Of a stretch of 64,000 nt of DNA, positions 47,333-56,138 are shown piece by piece; position 1 is the first letter of the stretch, and every line of letters starts with the position of its first letter. Source of the stretch: CAIXZV01 sp963697365 (GTDB lineage: Bacteria; Chloroflexota; Limnocylindria; Limnocylindrales; CSP1-4). The notes beneath the pieces were generated by a model. The model was given only the letters and a program-made list of their open reading frames with translations, did no database searches and was not told where the DNA came from. The stretch spans positions 1 to 64,000 of the forward strand of contig CAVONT010000021.1 in the NCBI GenBank assembly GCA_963697365.1, written 5' to 3'. The translations under genes and the position numbers were made by a program.

Positions 47333-48353
47333 ATGAGGGCGGCGGCGTGCACGGGCTACGGCGCACCCGAGGTGGTCCAGCTCCGCGACGTTGCGAAGCC
47401 CGCACCCCGGGACGACGAGATCCTGGTCCGGATCCGTGCCACGACGGTGAGCGCGGCGGACTGCGAGCTACGGCGCTTCGACTTCGCCCCCTGGATCTGG
47501 CTCCCGATCCGGCTGGCCTTCGGCGTCATCAGGCCCCGGCAGCCCGTGCTCGGGCAGGAGCTCGCTGGCGATGTCGAGGCGGCTGGCAGGAACGTCACGT
47601 CGTTCAAGCGTGGGCGACCGGGTCTTCGCGACCACCGGCATCTCCCTCGGCGCCCACGCGGAGTACATCTGCCTGCGCGAGCATTCCGCGACCGGGACGA
47701 TGGCGACGATGCCGTCGAACCTGGACTACGCGGAGGCGGCGGCCGTGCCATACGGAGCCGGCGAGGCACTCACGTTCCTGCGGAAGGCGGACGTCCAGGA
47801 TGGCCAGCGGGTCCTGGTCAACGGCGCCGGTGGGAGCTTCGGCACGTACGCGGTGCAGCTTGCCAAGGCCCTCGGTGCGCACGTGACCGCGGTGGATCGG
47901 GCACACAAGCTGGCGATGCTGCGCGAACTCGGGGCGGATCGGGTGGTCGACTACGCCGCGGAGGACGTGACCGCGGGCGACGACACCTTCGACGTCATCT
48001 TCGACGTCGTCCGGGGCACGCCGTCGTCCCGCATGGTCCGGATGCTGAACCCGGGCGGGTGGCTGCTCATGGCCAACCCGGGGTTCCGTCAGATCGTCAG
48101 CGCCAGGTGGACAGCGCGCGGCAGCCGCAAGCGGGTGTCGTTCGCTGGATCAGGCGGCTCGAACGAGGAGCTGGCGTACCTGCGAGGCCTGGTCGAGGCG
48201 GGCCGGCTCCACCCGGTCATCGGCCGCCGCTTCGGCCTCGAGCAGATCGTCGAGGCGCACCGGTATGCCGAGTCCGACCAGAAACTGGGGAACGTCGTGG
48301 TCATCGTGGCGGAGCAGGAGCCGCGGTCCCCTGCCCCGTCAGGCGCCGGCTGA
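47333..48353 (+). CDS. Medium-chain reductase/dehydrogenase, quinone-reductase type (one frameshift)
   Basis: About 340 residues. ATG 47,333 (MRAAACTGYGAPEVVQLRDV); a GTG at 47,318 overlaps the upstream stop and is an alternative. GroES-like part: VRIRATTVSAADCELRRFDF, PVLGQELAGDVEAAG. A frame change near 47,610 leads into VFATTGISLGAHAEYICLRE. The Rossmann domain has VLVNGAGGSFGTYAVQLAKA and GADRVVDYAAEDV. No zinc ligands are evident, so NADPH-dependent quinone or enone reduction is likely. It converges with the next gene, the last 15 bases overlapping. Confidence 0.83.
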
Positions 48354-48725
48354 GACCCAGCCCCACGCGTACCACGCGATCAGCGCGTTGAACACGAAGC
48401 TCACGAGGATCAGCACGTTGTCGTACCAGCCCGGGTAGGGCAGGCCGACCAGGTTGAAAAGGACCACGATCACCGTCACCACGAGGCTCACCCAGCCGAT
48501 GAGCGGGAAGGGCAGCGTGAGGCTCAGCACGATCATCACGATCGGCACGAGCATGATCATGGCCGCGAGGAGCCACATCGCCTGGGTGGCGGGCTTGCCG
48601 GCCATCTCGCCGGGCACGGCGTGACCGGCCATGAGGCGCAGCACGTCGCCCAGCAGGTAGGTGAGCATGATCGCCACCCACAGGCCGGCCAGGATGATCC
48701 GCGTGTCAACCGTTGTCGCCGTCAT
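48339..48725 (-). CDS. DUF6326-like four-helix membrane protein
   Basis: 128 residues. MTATTVDTRIILAGLWVAIM, LTYLLGDVLRLMAGHAVPGE, then WLLAAMIMLVPIVMIVLSLT, IGWVSLVVTVIVVLFNLVGL and NVLILVSFVFNALIAWYAWG. GGAGG lies before the ATG at 48,725. It follows a reductase gene on the same strand by 17 bases, so both are likely controlled by the divergent TetR at 49,861. Family name from memory of similar sequences; function unknown. Confidence 0.65.
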   Translation of the reverse strand: MTATTVDTRIILAGLWVAIMLTYLLGDVLRLMAGHAVPGEMAGKPATQAMWLLAAMIMLVPIVMIVLSLTLPFPLIGWVSLVVTVIVVLFNLVGLPYPGWYDNVLILVSFVFNALIAWYAWGWVSAGA

Positions 48726-48742
48726 CGCGCGCCTCCTCCCGC

Positions 48743-49739
48743 TCACGAGCCCAGGTCTTCGGCGGCGACACGGACGACCACCTTGCCGCGCGGGTGACCG
48801 GTCTCCACGTGGCGCATCGCCGCGGCTGTCTCCTCGAGCGGGTACACCGTGTCGATGACCGGCCGCAGTGACCCGTCCGCCACCATGGCCGCGAGCACCT
48901 CGAGATCCTCGCGCTTCGGGTTGGAGAACGGACGGCGCAGGCGCTGCGGCACGAATGGGTCCTGCAGCACGGGCATGGCGAGGCGCACCAGGAACGCGAG
49001 GCCGGTCGCACCGGTGCCGCTGTTGCACACGAGGCTGCCGTTGGTCGTCACCATCCGGCGCATGGCCCCGAGCGAGTGGTTCTCCACGTTGTCGAGGATC
49101 ACGTCGTACAGGTCGCTGTACGTGGTGACGTCTGCCTGGGTGTAGTCGATGACGTCGGACGCGCCAAGCTCCCGCACGAGCGCCGCGCCGCCCGGGCCGC
49201 ACACCGCGGTCACCTCGGCGCCGAGCGCCCGCGCGATCTGCACGGCGAACACCCCGACCCCGCCGGACGCACCGTTGATGAGCACCTGCTGCCCGGCCGT
49301 GACACCGCCGGCACGCAGGCAGTGCAGGGCCGCGGAAGCCGAGGTCGGGAGGGCGGCTGCCTGCTCGAAGGTGAGCGTCGGGGGCTTCGGAGCCAGCGTG
49401 TTCTCGGCTGCCAGCGCGAGGTCCGCGCAGGCGCCGGCCGACGGCCACGCTGCACAGGCCGAACACCTCATCGCCCGGGGCGAATCGGGTGACCTCCGGG
49501 CCGACCTCCTCGACGATCCCCGCGAGATCGAGCCCGGGAACCCCAAGCTTCGGGCGGCGCAGACCGGTCGTGAGTCGGACGAGGAAGGGTGCCCCGCGCA
49601 TCGCGAACACGTCACCGATGTGGACGCTCGCCGCCACGACGCGGACGAGCACCTCCTGTGCTCCGACGGCGGGCCGCTCGACCTCTCGCAGCTCCAGCAC
49701 CTCCGGCCCGCCGTATCGCTCCCCGATGATCGCCCGCAC
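48743..49739 (-). CDS. Medium-chain reductase, zeta-crystallin/quinone oxidoreductase type (one frameshift)
   Basis: About 331 residues. GTG 49,739 gives VRAIIGERYGGPEVLELREV, then EVLVRVVAASVHIGDVFAMR and GLDLAGIVEEVGPEVTRFAP. A frame change near 49,445 leads to ADLALAAENTLAPKPPTLTF. The NADPH site is VLINGASGGVGVFAVQIARA, with GASDVIDYTQADV after it. It lacks the structural-zinc cysteines. A TetR gene with a palindromic operator diverges from it, which is the usual arrangement for an inducible detoxifying reductase. Confidence 0.85.
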
Positions 49740-49785
49740 GTGTCCGTCTCCTCGGGCCGCGCCGTCCGCGCCACCCTTGCTGATT

Positions 49786-49827
49786 CGCTTATAACATAAG
49801 CGTATGACGTAAGCGTATGACATAAGC
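49786..49827. promoter_or_regulatory. TetR operator region: palindrome plus direct repeats
   Basis: CGCTTATAACATAAGCG (49,786-49,802) is a perfect inverted repeat of 7-base arms around AAC. TAAGCGTATGAC occurs twice (49,797-49,808 and 49,810-49,821), and CATAAGC recurs at 49,821-49,827. The array lies between the reductase (-) and TetR (+) starts and is A/T-rich against its surroundings. It probably binds the adjacent TetR protein. Confidence 0.68.
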
Positions 49828-49860
49828 TAGGATGGTGTCAACAGCCTGGAAAGGAGACCG

Positions 49861-50535
49861 ATGGCACGCCGAACCCTGCGCAACCGCGAACCCCTGACGC
49901 GCGACCGGATCCTCCGCGCCGCGCTGGAGCTGGCCGACGAGCGGGAGGCCGGCGCGCTGACGATGCAGGCGATCGGCCGACGGCTGGGCGTGGAGGCCAT
50001 GTCGCTCTACCGCCACGTGCGCAACAAGGACGACATCCTCGACGGCCTCGTGGATCTCGCCTTCGAGGAGATCGAGCTGCCCGAGGACCGCTCGGACTGG
50101 CGCGCGGCCATCCGCGCGCGGTCCACCTCGGAACGGGCCATGCTCCGCCGTCACCCGTGGGCGATCACCCTGATGGAGTCCCGGATGGCGCCCGGTCCCG
50201 CCAACCTGCGCAGCCACGACGAGACGCTGGCGGTCCTGGTGGGGGCCGGCTTCTCGGCGGCCACGGCCACCCGTGCCTACAACCTGCTCGACAGCTACGT
50301 CCTGGGCTTCGCCCTCCAGGAGGTCAATCTGCCCTTCACGAACGCCGAGGAGCTCGCGGTGATGGGTCCGGAGCTCCTCGCACAGGTCCCGGCCGACCAG
50401 TACCCGACGTTCGTCGGGGTGTCCCAGGAGCTGATGGCGTCCGGGTTCGACTACTTCGCCGAGTTCGCATACGGGCTGGATCTCATCCTCGACGGCATCG
50501 AGCGGATGCGGGCGGCGGAGGCGGCGGCCCGCTGA
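49861..50535 (+). CDS. TetR-family regulator with TetR_C-like ligand domain
   Basis: 224 residues, frame-clean. HTH: LTRDRILRAALELADEREAG, ALTMQAIGRRLGVEAMSLYR, HVRNKDDILDGLVDLAFEEI. The phrase GVEAMSLYRHVRNKDDILDG is typical of the TetR/TetR_C_1 subgroup. The ligand domain has HPWAITLMESRMAPGPANLR and LDSYVLGFALQEV. The ATG has AAAGGAGA five bases upstream. It very likely represses the divergent reductase/membrane-protein operon and itself. Confidence 0.88.
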   Translation: MARRTLRNREPLTRDRILRAALELADEREAGALTMQAIGRRLGVEAMSLYRHVRNKDDILDGLVDLAFEEIELPEDRSDWRAAIRARSTSERAMLRRHPWAITLMESRMAPGPANLRSHDETLAVLVGAGFSAATATRAYNLLDSYVLGFALQEVNLPFTNAEELAVMGPELLAQVPADQYPTFVGVSQELMASGFDYFAEFAYGLDLILDGIERMRAAEAAAR

Positions 50536-50567
50536 CGGGCGCCGGGCCCGATGCGGGTCGGGCTGGG

Positions 50568-52169
50568 TCAGCCCGCGCGGCGGCGGCGCTCGTGGACGGC
50601 GTCGTGGGCCTCGGCCGTGGTCCGGGCACGTCGCGACAGCGGGCGACTGGCGGCGGCGGGGAGGACCACCGGGACGGGCACTGCCTGCGGCTCGGAGGTC
50701 AGCGGGAACCTCGGCCATGCCATGTCGAGCGCGTGCTGGTGATCGCCGGCAGTGGCGTGCTCGTGCACATGGGCATCGGGCTCCCATGGAACACCGTCCG
50801 CGAAGACCTCGGCGAAGACCTCGACGAGGTCCGGGTCGAACTGGATGCCCGCCTGGCGACGGAGCTCGGCGATGGCTGCCTCGTGGCTGATCGCCTGCCG
50901 GTACGGGCGGCCCGCGACCATCGCCTCGTAGGCGTCCACGATGGAGACGATCCGGGCTCCGACGGGGATCTCGGCGCCGGCGAGGCCGTGCGGATAGCCG
51001 CGCCCGTCGAACCACTCGTGGTGGTGCAGCACGATGGTTGCCGCGTCGCGCAGGGCACCCGCCTGCTCCAGCACGACCTGGCCGATCCTGGGGTGTTCGG
51101 TCACGACGCGCCACTCGGCGTCGGCCAGGTCCCCCGGCTTGGAGAGGATCTCGTCGGGGATGGCGAGCTTGCCCAGGTCGTGGAGCAGCGACGCCGTGCG
51201 GATCCGGTCCAGCTCGCCCGCGGGCAGGGCGATCGCGCGTGCGATGGACACCGACGCTTCGGCGATGAGCGTGGACGGCTTGCCGGCCCAGCTGGGGCGG
51301 CCGGCGAGGGTGGCGAGGAGCGCCGCCTGCGCCGCCGCCATCGCCTCGCGCCCGACGTCGAGCGCCCGGGTGCGGGCCTCGGGGGCGATCGGCGCTCGGC
51401 GGACCGTGTCGAGGTCGCCGGTCTCGCGGAAGACGTAGACCTGGTCGCGGCCGAGGGCCTTCGCCGAGTAGAGCGCAGCGTCCGCGTCGCGGACGAGGAC
51501 GTCCGAGCGGAGGACACTGCCGATGCCGCCGGCGACGCCCGCGGAGAGGGTCACGGTGATCTCCTCGCCGCTCGGCAACCGGATCGGCGTGCTCGCGACG
51601 ATGCGCCGCAGCTTCTCGGCCACGGTCGCGGCGACGTCCGCGTCGGTCTCGGGCAGGACGACGAGGAACTCCTCGCCGCCGTAGCGGCCGGCGGTGTCGA
51701 CGGAGCGCACGCAGGTCGCAAGGATCTCACCGATGCCGCGCAGGACAACGTCACCAGCCTCGTGGCCGTGCGTGTCGTTGAGGCGCTTGAAGTGGTCCAG
51801 GTCCGCGAGGATCACCGACAGCGGGCGCCGATACCGAGCGGCCCGGGAGATCTCGTCGTCGACAAGGCGCAGGATCGCCTGGCGGTTGGCGATGCCGGTG
51901 AGCGGGTCGACCGTCGCCTGCACCCAGGTGAGCGCGACACGCCCAGCCAGGGTCTCGACCGACTCGCGCAGGCGCCGGTCGCGGATCCGCCCGGCGTCGA
52001 TGCCCACCAGGGCGGCCTCGTCCTGCGCCGACGCGAGGTGCTCGAGCAGGCGCCCGGTGCGCCGGTTCTGGCGGCGCACCACCAGCAGGGCGAACCCCGC
52101 GGCGCCGGCGAGCGCACCGGCGAGGACGGCGAGGATGAGGACGAGAGCGAGGACGGTGCTGACGGACAC
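50568..52169 (-). CDS. Membrane-anchored GGDEF/HD-GYP cyclic-di-GMP enzyme
   Basis: 533 residues. One N-terminal helix (~6-31, LALVLILAVLAGALAGAAGF). The GGDEF domain has DPLTGIANRQAI, ILADLDHFKRLNDTHGHEAG and the active site GGEEF (164-168), so diguanylate cyclase activity is expected. The HD-GYP domain has LLHDLGKLAIPDEIL (HD at 330-331) and HHHEWFDGRGYPHGL (382-396), the GYP motif of cyclic-di-GMP phosphodiesterases. Both sites look intact, so the protein may make and break the messenger. The last ~90 residues are Pro/Ala/Arg-rich. No sensory domain is seen. Confidence 0.9.
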   Translation of the reverse strand: MSVSTVLALVLILAVLAGALAGAAGFALLVVRRQNRRTGRLLEHLASAQDEAALVGIDAGRIRDRRLRESVETLAGRVALTWVQATVDPLTGIANRQAILRLVDDEISRAARYRRPLSVILADLDHFKRLNDTHGHEAGDVVLRGIGEILATCVRSVDTAGRYGGEEFLVVLPETDADVAATVAEKLRRIVASTPIRLPSGEEITVTLSAGVAGGIGSVLRSDVLVRDADAALYSAKALGRDQVYVFRETGDLDTVRRAPIAPEARTRALDVGREAMAAAQAALLATLAGRPSWAGKPSTLIAEASVSIARAIALPAGELDRIRTASLLHDLGKLAIPDEILSKPGDLADAEWRVVTEHPRIGQVVLEQAGALRDAATIVLHHHEWFDGRGYPHGLAGAEIPVGARIVSIVDAYEAMVAGRPYRQAISHEAAIAELRRQAGIQFDPDLVEVFAEVFADGVPWEPDAHVHEHATAGDHQHALDMAWPRFPLTSEPQAVPVPVVLPAAASRPLSRRARTTAEAHDAVHERRRRAG

Positions 52170-52306
52170 GATTCCCCAAGGTGATGGTGCGCCCTCGAGC
52201 GGACGCGCCTGTGAGCCCGACGGTAGGGGGTCGGACAGGGCGGCGCCAATGAGCCGATGGTCCCAGCCCGTCGCTTGCAGCTCACGGTGGTTCCGCCTCG
52301 CACCAC

Positions 52307-52332
52307 CGGGCCATGACGATCGTCATGGCCCG
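52307..52332. repeat. 26-base perfect palindrome
   Basis: Bases 52,307-52,319 (CGGGCCATGACGA) are followed at once by their exact reverse complement to 52,332. It lies between the thioesterase (ending 52,399) and the GGDEF gene start (52,169), both on the minus strand. A terminator of the thioesterase operon is the simplest reading; an operator for the GGDEF gene is possible because it lies 140 bases upstream of it. Confidence 0.6.
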
Positions 52333-52398
52333 TCTGCCGGACCGGGCACCGGCTGAGCACCGGCCGGACACCGGCCGTGAGTAGGTCAGGCGCGGCGT

Positions 52399-53166
52399 TC
52401 AGGCGGTCAGCCGTCCCCTTGCGAGTTCGCGCCCCTGGTCGTCGACGAGCCGCCACGCCCAGCCACCGGCGTCGCCCTCGGCCCGCCAGGCGGCGGAGAG
52501 GATGGCGTCGTCCGGGCCTGCAGCGATCACGTACTCGAGGCGGATGTCGCGCGGCAGTGCGGCCAGGCCGGCAGCGCCGCCACCGCCCGCGGCAAGGACG
52601 GCCTCCTCGAGGTAGTCCATGTAGACCGTGTTGTTGACGTGGCCCATCGGGTCGATGTCGCGGGGCCGGACCATGGTGCGCACCACGCTGGCGGCAGCGG
52701 GCGTGGCCGGCAGGACGACGCGTCCCGGCTCGAAGGTGCCCGGCGGGACCGCGAACAGCGCGGGGAACTCGTCGGGCACGCGGCCCGGCATGCCCTTCGC
52801 GACATCGACCATCACGAAGTCCGTGTGCCCCCAGAAGGCCATCGTGCCGTCCTCGAACCTCGCCTCCGTCCGGCGGCGCGCCCAGACCCGCCGGAACCCG
52901 ACGATGCCGGTGGACACGTGCAGCGTCACGCCCGAGTGGATCGGCGCGAGGACGGCGAGCTCGGCGGCCCGGACGACCCAGGCCAGGCCCTTCGCGCCAT
53001 ACCACTCGCGACTGAACCCCAGCGCCTCGGAGTGGACCCACGCGACGTCCTGGGCGTAGCGCAGCAGGGAGCCGGCGCGGGCGAGGCCGTCGGGGCCGCA
53101 CTCGTCGAACCGGACCCGGTACGGGACGGTGATCCCGCCCACCAGGGACGAGCGGTCGTCGCTCAT
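52399..53166 (-). CDS. Acyl-ACP thioesterase-like protein (double hotdog)
   Basis: 255 residues. First hotdog: VPYRVRFDECGPDGLARAGS, LLRYAQDVAWVHSEALGFSR. Second: VRPRDIDPMGHVNNTVYMDY, LEEAVLAAGGGGAAG. D.MGHVNN..Y..Y.EE is the plant-FatA/bacterial thioesterase active-site signature with Asn/His. It releases fatty acids from acyl carrier protein or a related acyl thioester. ATG 53,166 overlaps the stop of the upstream gene (ATGA), so it is coupled to the nuclease-like gene. Confidence 0.82.
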   Translation of the reverse strand: MSDDRSSLVGGITVPYRVRFDECGPDGLARAGSLLRYAQDVAWVHSEALGFSREWYGAKGLAWVVRAAELAVLAPIHSGVTLHVSTGIVGFRRVWARRRTEARFEDGTMAFWGHTDFVMVDVAKGMPGRVPDEFPALFAVPPGTFEPGRVVLPATPAAASVVRTMVRPRDIDPMGHVNNTVYMDYLEEAVLAAGGGGAAGLAALPRDIRLEYVIAAGPDDAILSAAWRAEGDAGGWAWRLVDDQGRELARGRLTA

Positions 53167-53849
53167 GCGGGCTTGCGACCGGCCAGCCGGTCGAGGCCCT
53201 CGATCGCGATGAGCTTGAGCCCCTCGAGACCGACCGGCCCCTTCTCGCGCACGAGCCGGACCTCGCATGAGCGCCGCGCGTCGAAGACGACCAGGCCGAC
53301 GAGCAGGCGCCCGCCCTCCTCGCCCGCCCCGCGGCGGGCGTCATCGAGCTGGTGGATGACGTCGGCCTTGATCCCCCTCGCGCCCCACTTGCAGTCCCAG
53401 GCCTCGGCGGCACCGTCCCGCTCGACGGTCACGTCATAGGGGTGGATCTCGGCCGGGCGACCGTCGAACAGGATCCTCCGCTCGCGCCGCACCGGGCCGG
53501 TCCGGACCGCCAGCAGCCGCTCGGTGAGCGCCTCCACGATGGCCCCGCGGAACTGGGAACGGACCTGGTCGCCGCGGTCCGCCACGTCGAGCGAGACGGC
53601 GAGCACCGCCTCGGAGCGGTCGCGGACGGGGTCGCCGGGCGCGGGGGCGGCGGAGCCGAACAGCGTGGGGAACATGGTCCTCCAGGTGTCGGGATCGAGG
53701 CTCTCGCCGTTCATGACCGCCCGCGCGAGGAGGCGCTGGGTGGTGGTGGCATCGACGAGCAGGGCCGCGGCCCGTCCCACGAGCGGATCGGCCTGGATGT
53801 GGGCGTAGACGACGGCGCGCCCGTCGGGCCGGGCTTCCTGGAAGCGCAT
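53163..53849 (-). CDS. Hypothetical protein with PD-(D/E)XK-nuclease-like C-terminus
   Basis: 228 residues from ATG 53,849. The helical N-terminal half (HIQADPLVGRAAALLVDATT, QRLLARAVMNGESLDPDTW) is followed by RRILFDGRPAEIHPYDVTVE, GAAEAWDCKWGARGIKADV and GGRLLVGLVVFDARRS. A turn-strand-WDCKWG element after a strand with conserved Asp/Pro resembles the D-(D/E)xK core of restriction-endonuclease-fold proteins. This is structural inference from a short motif. It sits mid-operon between a 99-residue protein and the thioesterase, overlapping both neighbours. Confidence 0.5.
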   Translation of the reverse strand: MRFQEARPDGRAVVYAHIQADPLVGRAAALLVDATTTQRLLARAVMNGESLDPDTWRTMFPTLFGSAAPAPGDPVRDRSEAVLAVSLDVADRGDQVRSQFRGAIVEALTERLLAVRTGPVRRERRILFDGRPAEIHPYDVTVERDGAAEAWDCKWGARGIKADVIHQLDDARRGAGEEGGRLLVGLVVFDARRSCEVRLVREKGPVGLEGLKLIAIEGLDRLAGRKPA

Positions 53850-54148
53850 CAGGCCGCCTCGCCCATGGCCGCGAGCGCCACCTGGGGCAGCGTCGAGAGC
53901 CAGTCGATCGCCTTGTGGGGATCGGGAATGCGCCCGGCCTCGGCGACCAGGGCCTCGATCGCCGCCTCGGCGCCGGCCGGCGCGTCCTCGGTCCCGCGTG
54001 CCTCCACCACCGCGGCAAGGCGGGCCCGCCACACGATCCCGAGATCGGTGACGTACTGCCACTCGTCCTCCACCGGCTCGGCGGTGGCGGCGAGCGTGTC
54101 GAGTCCCGTGAGGGCACGGGTGACGAGGTCGGCGATGGTCGTGGACAT
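53849..54148 (-). CDS. Small helical protein of unknown function
   Basis: 99 residues from ATG 54,148: MSTTIADLVTRALTGLDTLA, ATAEPVEDEWQYVTDLGIVW, RARLAAVVEARGTEDAPAG. Predominantly helical, acidic, no known motif. Its stop shares one base with the start of the nuclease-like gene (TGATG), indicating coupled translation and joint function. Confidence 0.6.
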   Translation of the reverse strand: MSTTIADLVTRALTGLDTLAATAEPVEDEWQYVTDLGIVWRARLAAVVEARGTEDAPAGAEAAIEALVAEAGRIPDPHKAIDWLSTLPQVALAAMGEAA

Positions 54149-54207
54149 CGGCCCAGCGTACGGCACCGTGGCCGCTCGTGGGGGCCTGTGCCAGTGGAGC
54201 CTGGCGG

Positions 54208-54606
54208 CTAGGCGGTCTTGGCGAGGGCAGGTGACTGCACGGCCTGGCGGCCCGGCTCGGGCTGGCCGGCTCCGAGCTTCGCGTTCGCCTCACGGACGAT
54301 CCTCTGGAGGGCTCGCAGCCCGCCGGCGTCCCAGCGGGTGGCGTACGTGCGCTGCCCGCGGACGCGCAGATCGTACGCAGCGTCGCGATCACCGGCCGCC
54401 TCGAGGGAGGCGACGGCATCGAGGACCTCGCGGTAGACCAGGGGGAACTCTTCGGCCGGGTTGCGGTCGTCCATCACGCGCAGCGTGCCCGTCGAACCCG
54501 CAGGTGGGAATGGGAGGGTGGTACCGGCGCCGGGCACCGTGAGTACGGGCATGGCGTCCAGCGCGGCCGCGTCGCGCGTCGCTGGTTGCGGTGCGATGTC
54601 AATCAC
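54208..54606 (-). CDS. Hypothetical protein downstream of acylphosphatase
   Basis: 132 residues if the GTG at 54,606 is used; that start overlaps the acylphosphatase stop. MDDRNPAEEFPLVYREVLDA at 54,474 is an alternative. The conserved-looking part is EEFPLVYREVLDAVASLEAA, GDRDAAYDLRVRGQRTYATR, WDAGGLRALQRIVREANAKL: two helices with a basic segment. No family recognised. Confidence 0.5.
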   Translation of the reverse strand: MIDIAPQPATRDAAALDAMPVLTVPGAGTTLPFPPAGSTGTLRVMDDRNPAEEFPLVYREVLDAVASLEAAGDRDAAYDLRVRGQRTYATRWDAGGLRALQRIVREANAKLGAGQPEPGRQAVQSPALAKTA

Positions 54607-54898
54607 CCGTGCGGCCTCCCGACTCGATGCGGAACCCGGATCGCAGGCCGCGCGCCGGCTCCCAGTGCGTGATCACCCGGTCCACGAACCCGGCGGGCGG
54701 CCCTTCCTCGAGCCGCTCCAGCAGCGCGTCCAGGTCCGCCCGAGGTCCTTCGGCCACGACGTGCACCGATCCGTCGGCGGTGTTCGCGACGTACCCGTCG
54801 AGGCCGAGACAGCCCGCCTCCCGGAGGACGAACACGCGGAAGCCGACGCCCTGGACGCGGCCGCGCACGGTCGCATCGAGCCGCTCCGGCCCCGTCAC
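54599..54898 (-). CDS. acyP: Acylphosphatase
   Basis: 99 residues. ATVRGRVQGVGFRVFVLREA carries the catalytic Arg and phosphate loop (GRVQGVGFR), and LDGYVANTADGSVHVVAEGP the catalytic Asn. The gene hydrolyses acyl phosphates such as acetyl or carbamoyl phosphate. GTG start overlaps the holB stop (GTGA, 54,895-54,898). Length is normal for the family. Confidence 0.92.
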   Translation of the reverse strand: MTGPERLDATVRGRVQGVGFRVFVLREAGCLGLDGYVANTADGSVHVVAEGPRADLDALLERLEEGPPAGFVDRVITHWEPARGLRSGFRIESGGRTGD

Positions 54899-56112
54899 GC
54901 CGAGCGTCCGAGCGAGGTCCAGCGGACCAGCAGCACGTCGAGCACCAGCTCCGGGCTGGCGTTGCCCGCCAGCAGCTCGTCGGCACGCACCAGCCGGGCG
55001 ACAAATCCTGCTGCAGCGTCCGGAAGCAGCCTGGGCGCCGCGGCCTGGAGTTCATCGAGCATCCCGACCTGGCGCACCGACCGGCCGGCACCACGCTCGA
55101 CGAGCGCCAGGTCGCGGGCGACGTCGCGCCACGCCTCCAGCACCGATGCCAGCGCGCGGCGCCGCTCGGCTGCCGAAGCCTTCCTCCCGGACCCTGCGCC
55201 ATCGTCGGTCTCGGCCGCGTCGGACGACCCGCCCGGCCCGTCTGCCTCGGTCGCCACACCAGGAGAGGCGCCCCTGGTGCGGCCGCGACCGCGGCCCTTC
55301 GACGGCTCCATCGCGACCGCGGCCGGCGTCCCAAGGAGGCGGTTGAGCTCCATCGCCCCTGCGAGCAGGCCCTTGGCCGCCAGCAGGCCGTCCGACTGGC
55401 GCCCGCCGAGCAGGTCGAGGATGGTCCGTGCGATCTCGAGGCGGACCCGCTCCGCCCCCGGATCGCGAGCGTAGGCAGCCGCGAGGCCCGGGCGACCTCC
55501 GGCGAGCCTGGCCAGGCGAGCGGCGGTGGGAGCATCCGCGAGGTCGCGCGCCGTGAGGAGCTGCTCGATGACGCGCGGCCCGACCGTGCCCAGGCGGATG
55601 CGCGCGGAGCGGGAGCGGATCGTGGGCAGCAGTTGCTCCTCGTCGTCGGCGAGGAGCAGGATCGTCGTGGCGGACGGCGGCTCCTCCAGCGTCTTGAGGA
55701 ACGCCGATTGGGCCGCCTCGTTCATGCGGTGGGCATCACGAACGATGGCGACCCGCTCGCCACCCTCGACCGGCAGCAGCGCGAGATCGATGACCAGGCG
55801 GCGGACCGTCCCCGGCTCCGGCTCGTCCTTGTCGCCGATCCTGATCTGGTTGCCGTCGCCGGACGGGGCGAGGAGGTGCAGGTCGGGGTGGTTGCCGTGC
55901 GCCACCATCCGGCAGGTCCGGCACGTGCGGCACGGACGGTCGCGACCGGATGCACCCGAGCACAGGAGGCCGGCCGCGAGGTCCAGCGCCAGCGACATCT
56001 TGCCCACCGACGCCGGGCCCGCGAGGAGCACGGCGTGGGGGACATGCGAGCCCAGCATGGCGTGGACGGTCGCCACCGCGGCCGGCTGGCCGACGGTCAG
56101 GAAGCCATCCAC
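54895..56112 (-). CDS. holB: DNA polymerase III delta-prime subunit
   Basis: 405 residues, clamp-loader AAA+ subunit. The N-terminus HVPHAVLLAGPASVGKMSLA keeps GPASVGK in the P-loop. The zinc module has four Cys in CSGASGRDRPCRTCRTC, and NEAAQSAFLKTLEEPPSATT is the highly conserved delta-prime stretch, followed by TIRSRSARIRL. Residues ~265-310 form a charged low-complexity linker (SKGRGRGRTRG...SSDAAETDDG) not usual in the family. It heads the operon holB-acyP and follows the NYN gene by 26 bases. Confidence 0.88.
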   Translation of the reverse strand: MDGFLTVGQPAAVATVHAMLGSHVPHAVLLAGPASVGKMSLALDLAAGLLCSGASGRDRPCRTCRTCRMVAHGNHPDLHLLAPSGDGNQIRIGDKDEPEPGTVRRLVIDLALLPVEGGERVAIVRDAHRMNEAAQSAFLKTLEEPPSATTILLLADDEEQLLPTIRSRSARIRLGTVGPRVIEQLLTARDLADAPTAARLARLAGGRPGLAAAYARDPGAERVRLEIARTILDLLGGRQSDGLLAAKGLLAGAMELNRLLGTPAAVAMEPSKGRGRGRTRGASPGVATEADGPGGSSDAAETDDGAGSGRKASAAERRRALASVLEAWRDVARDLALVERGAGRSVRQVGMLDELQAAAPRLLPDAAAGFVARLVRADELLAGNASPELVLDVLLVRWTSLGRSA

Positions 56113-56138
56113 GCCTGCTGATCCTGGTCGTCCGGCGG

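Noticed and set aside
50157..52184. 675-codon plus-strand frame opposite the GGDEF/HD-GYP gene
   Set aside because: No domain; the minus strand carries every catalytic motif of two known domains.
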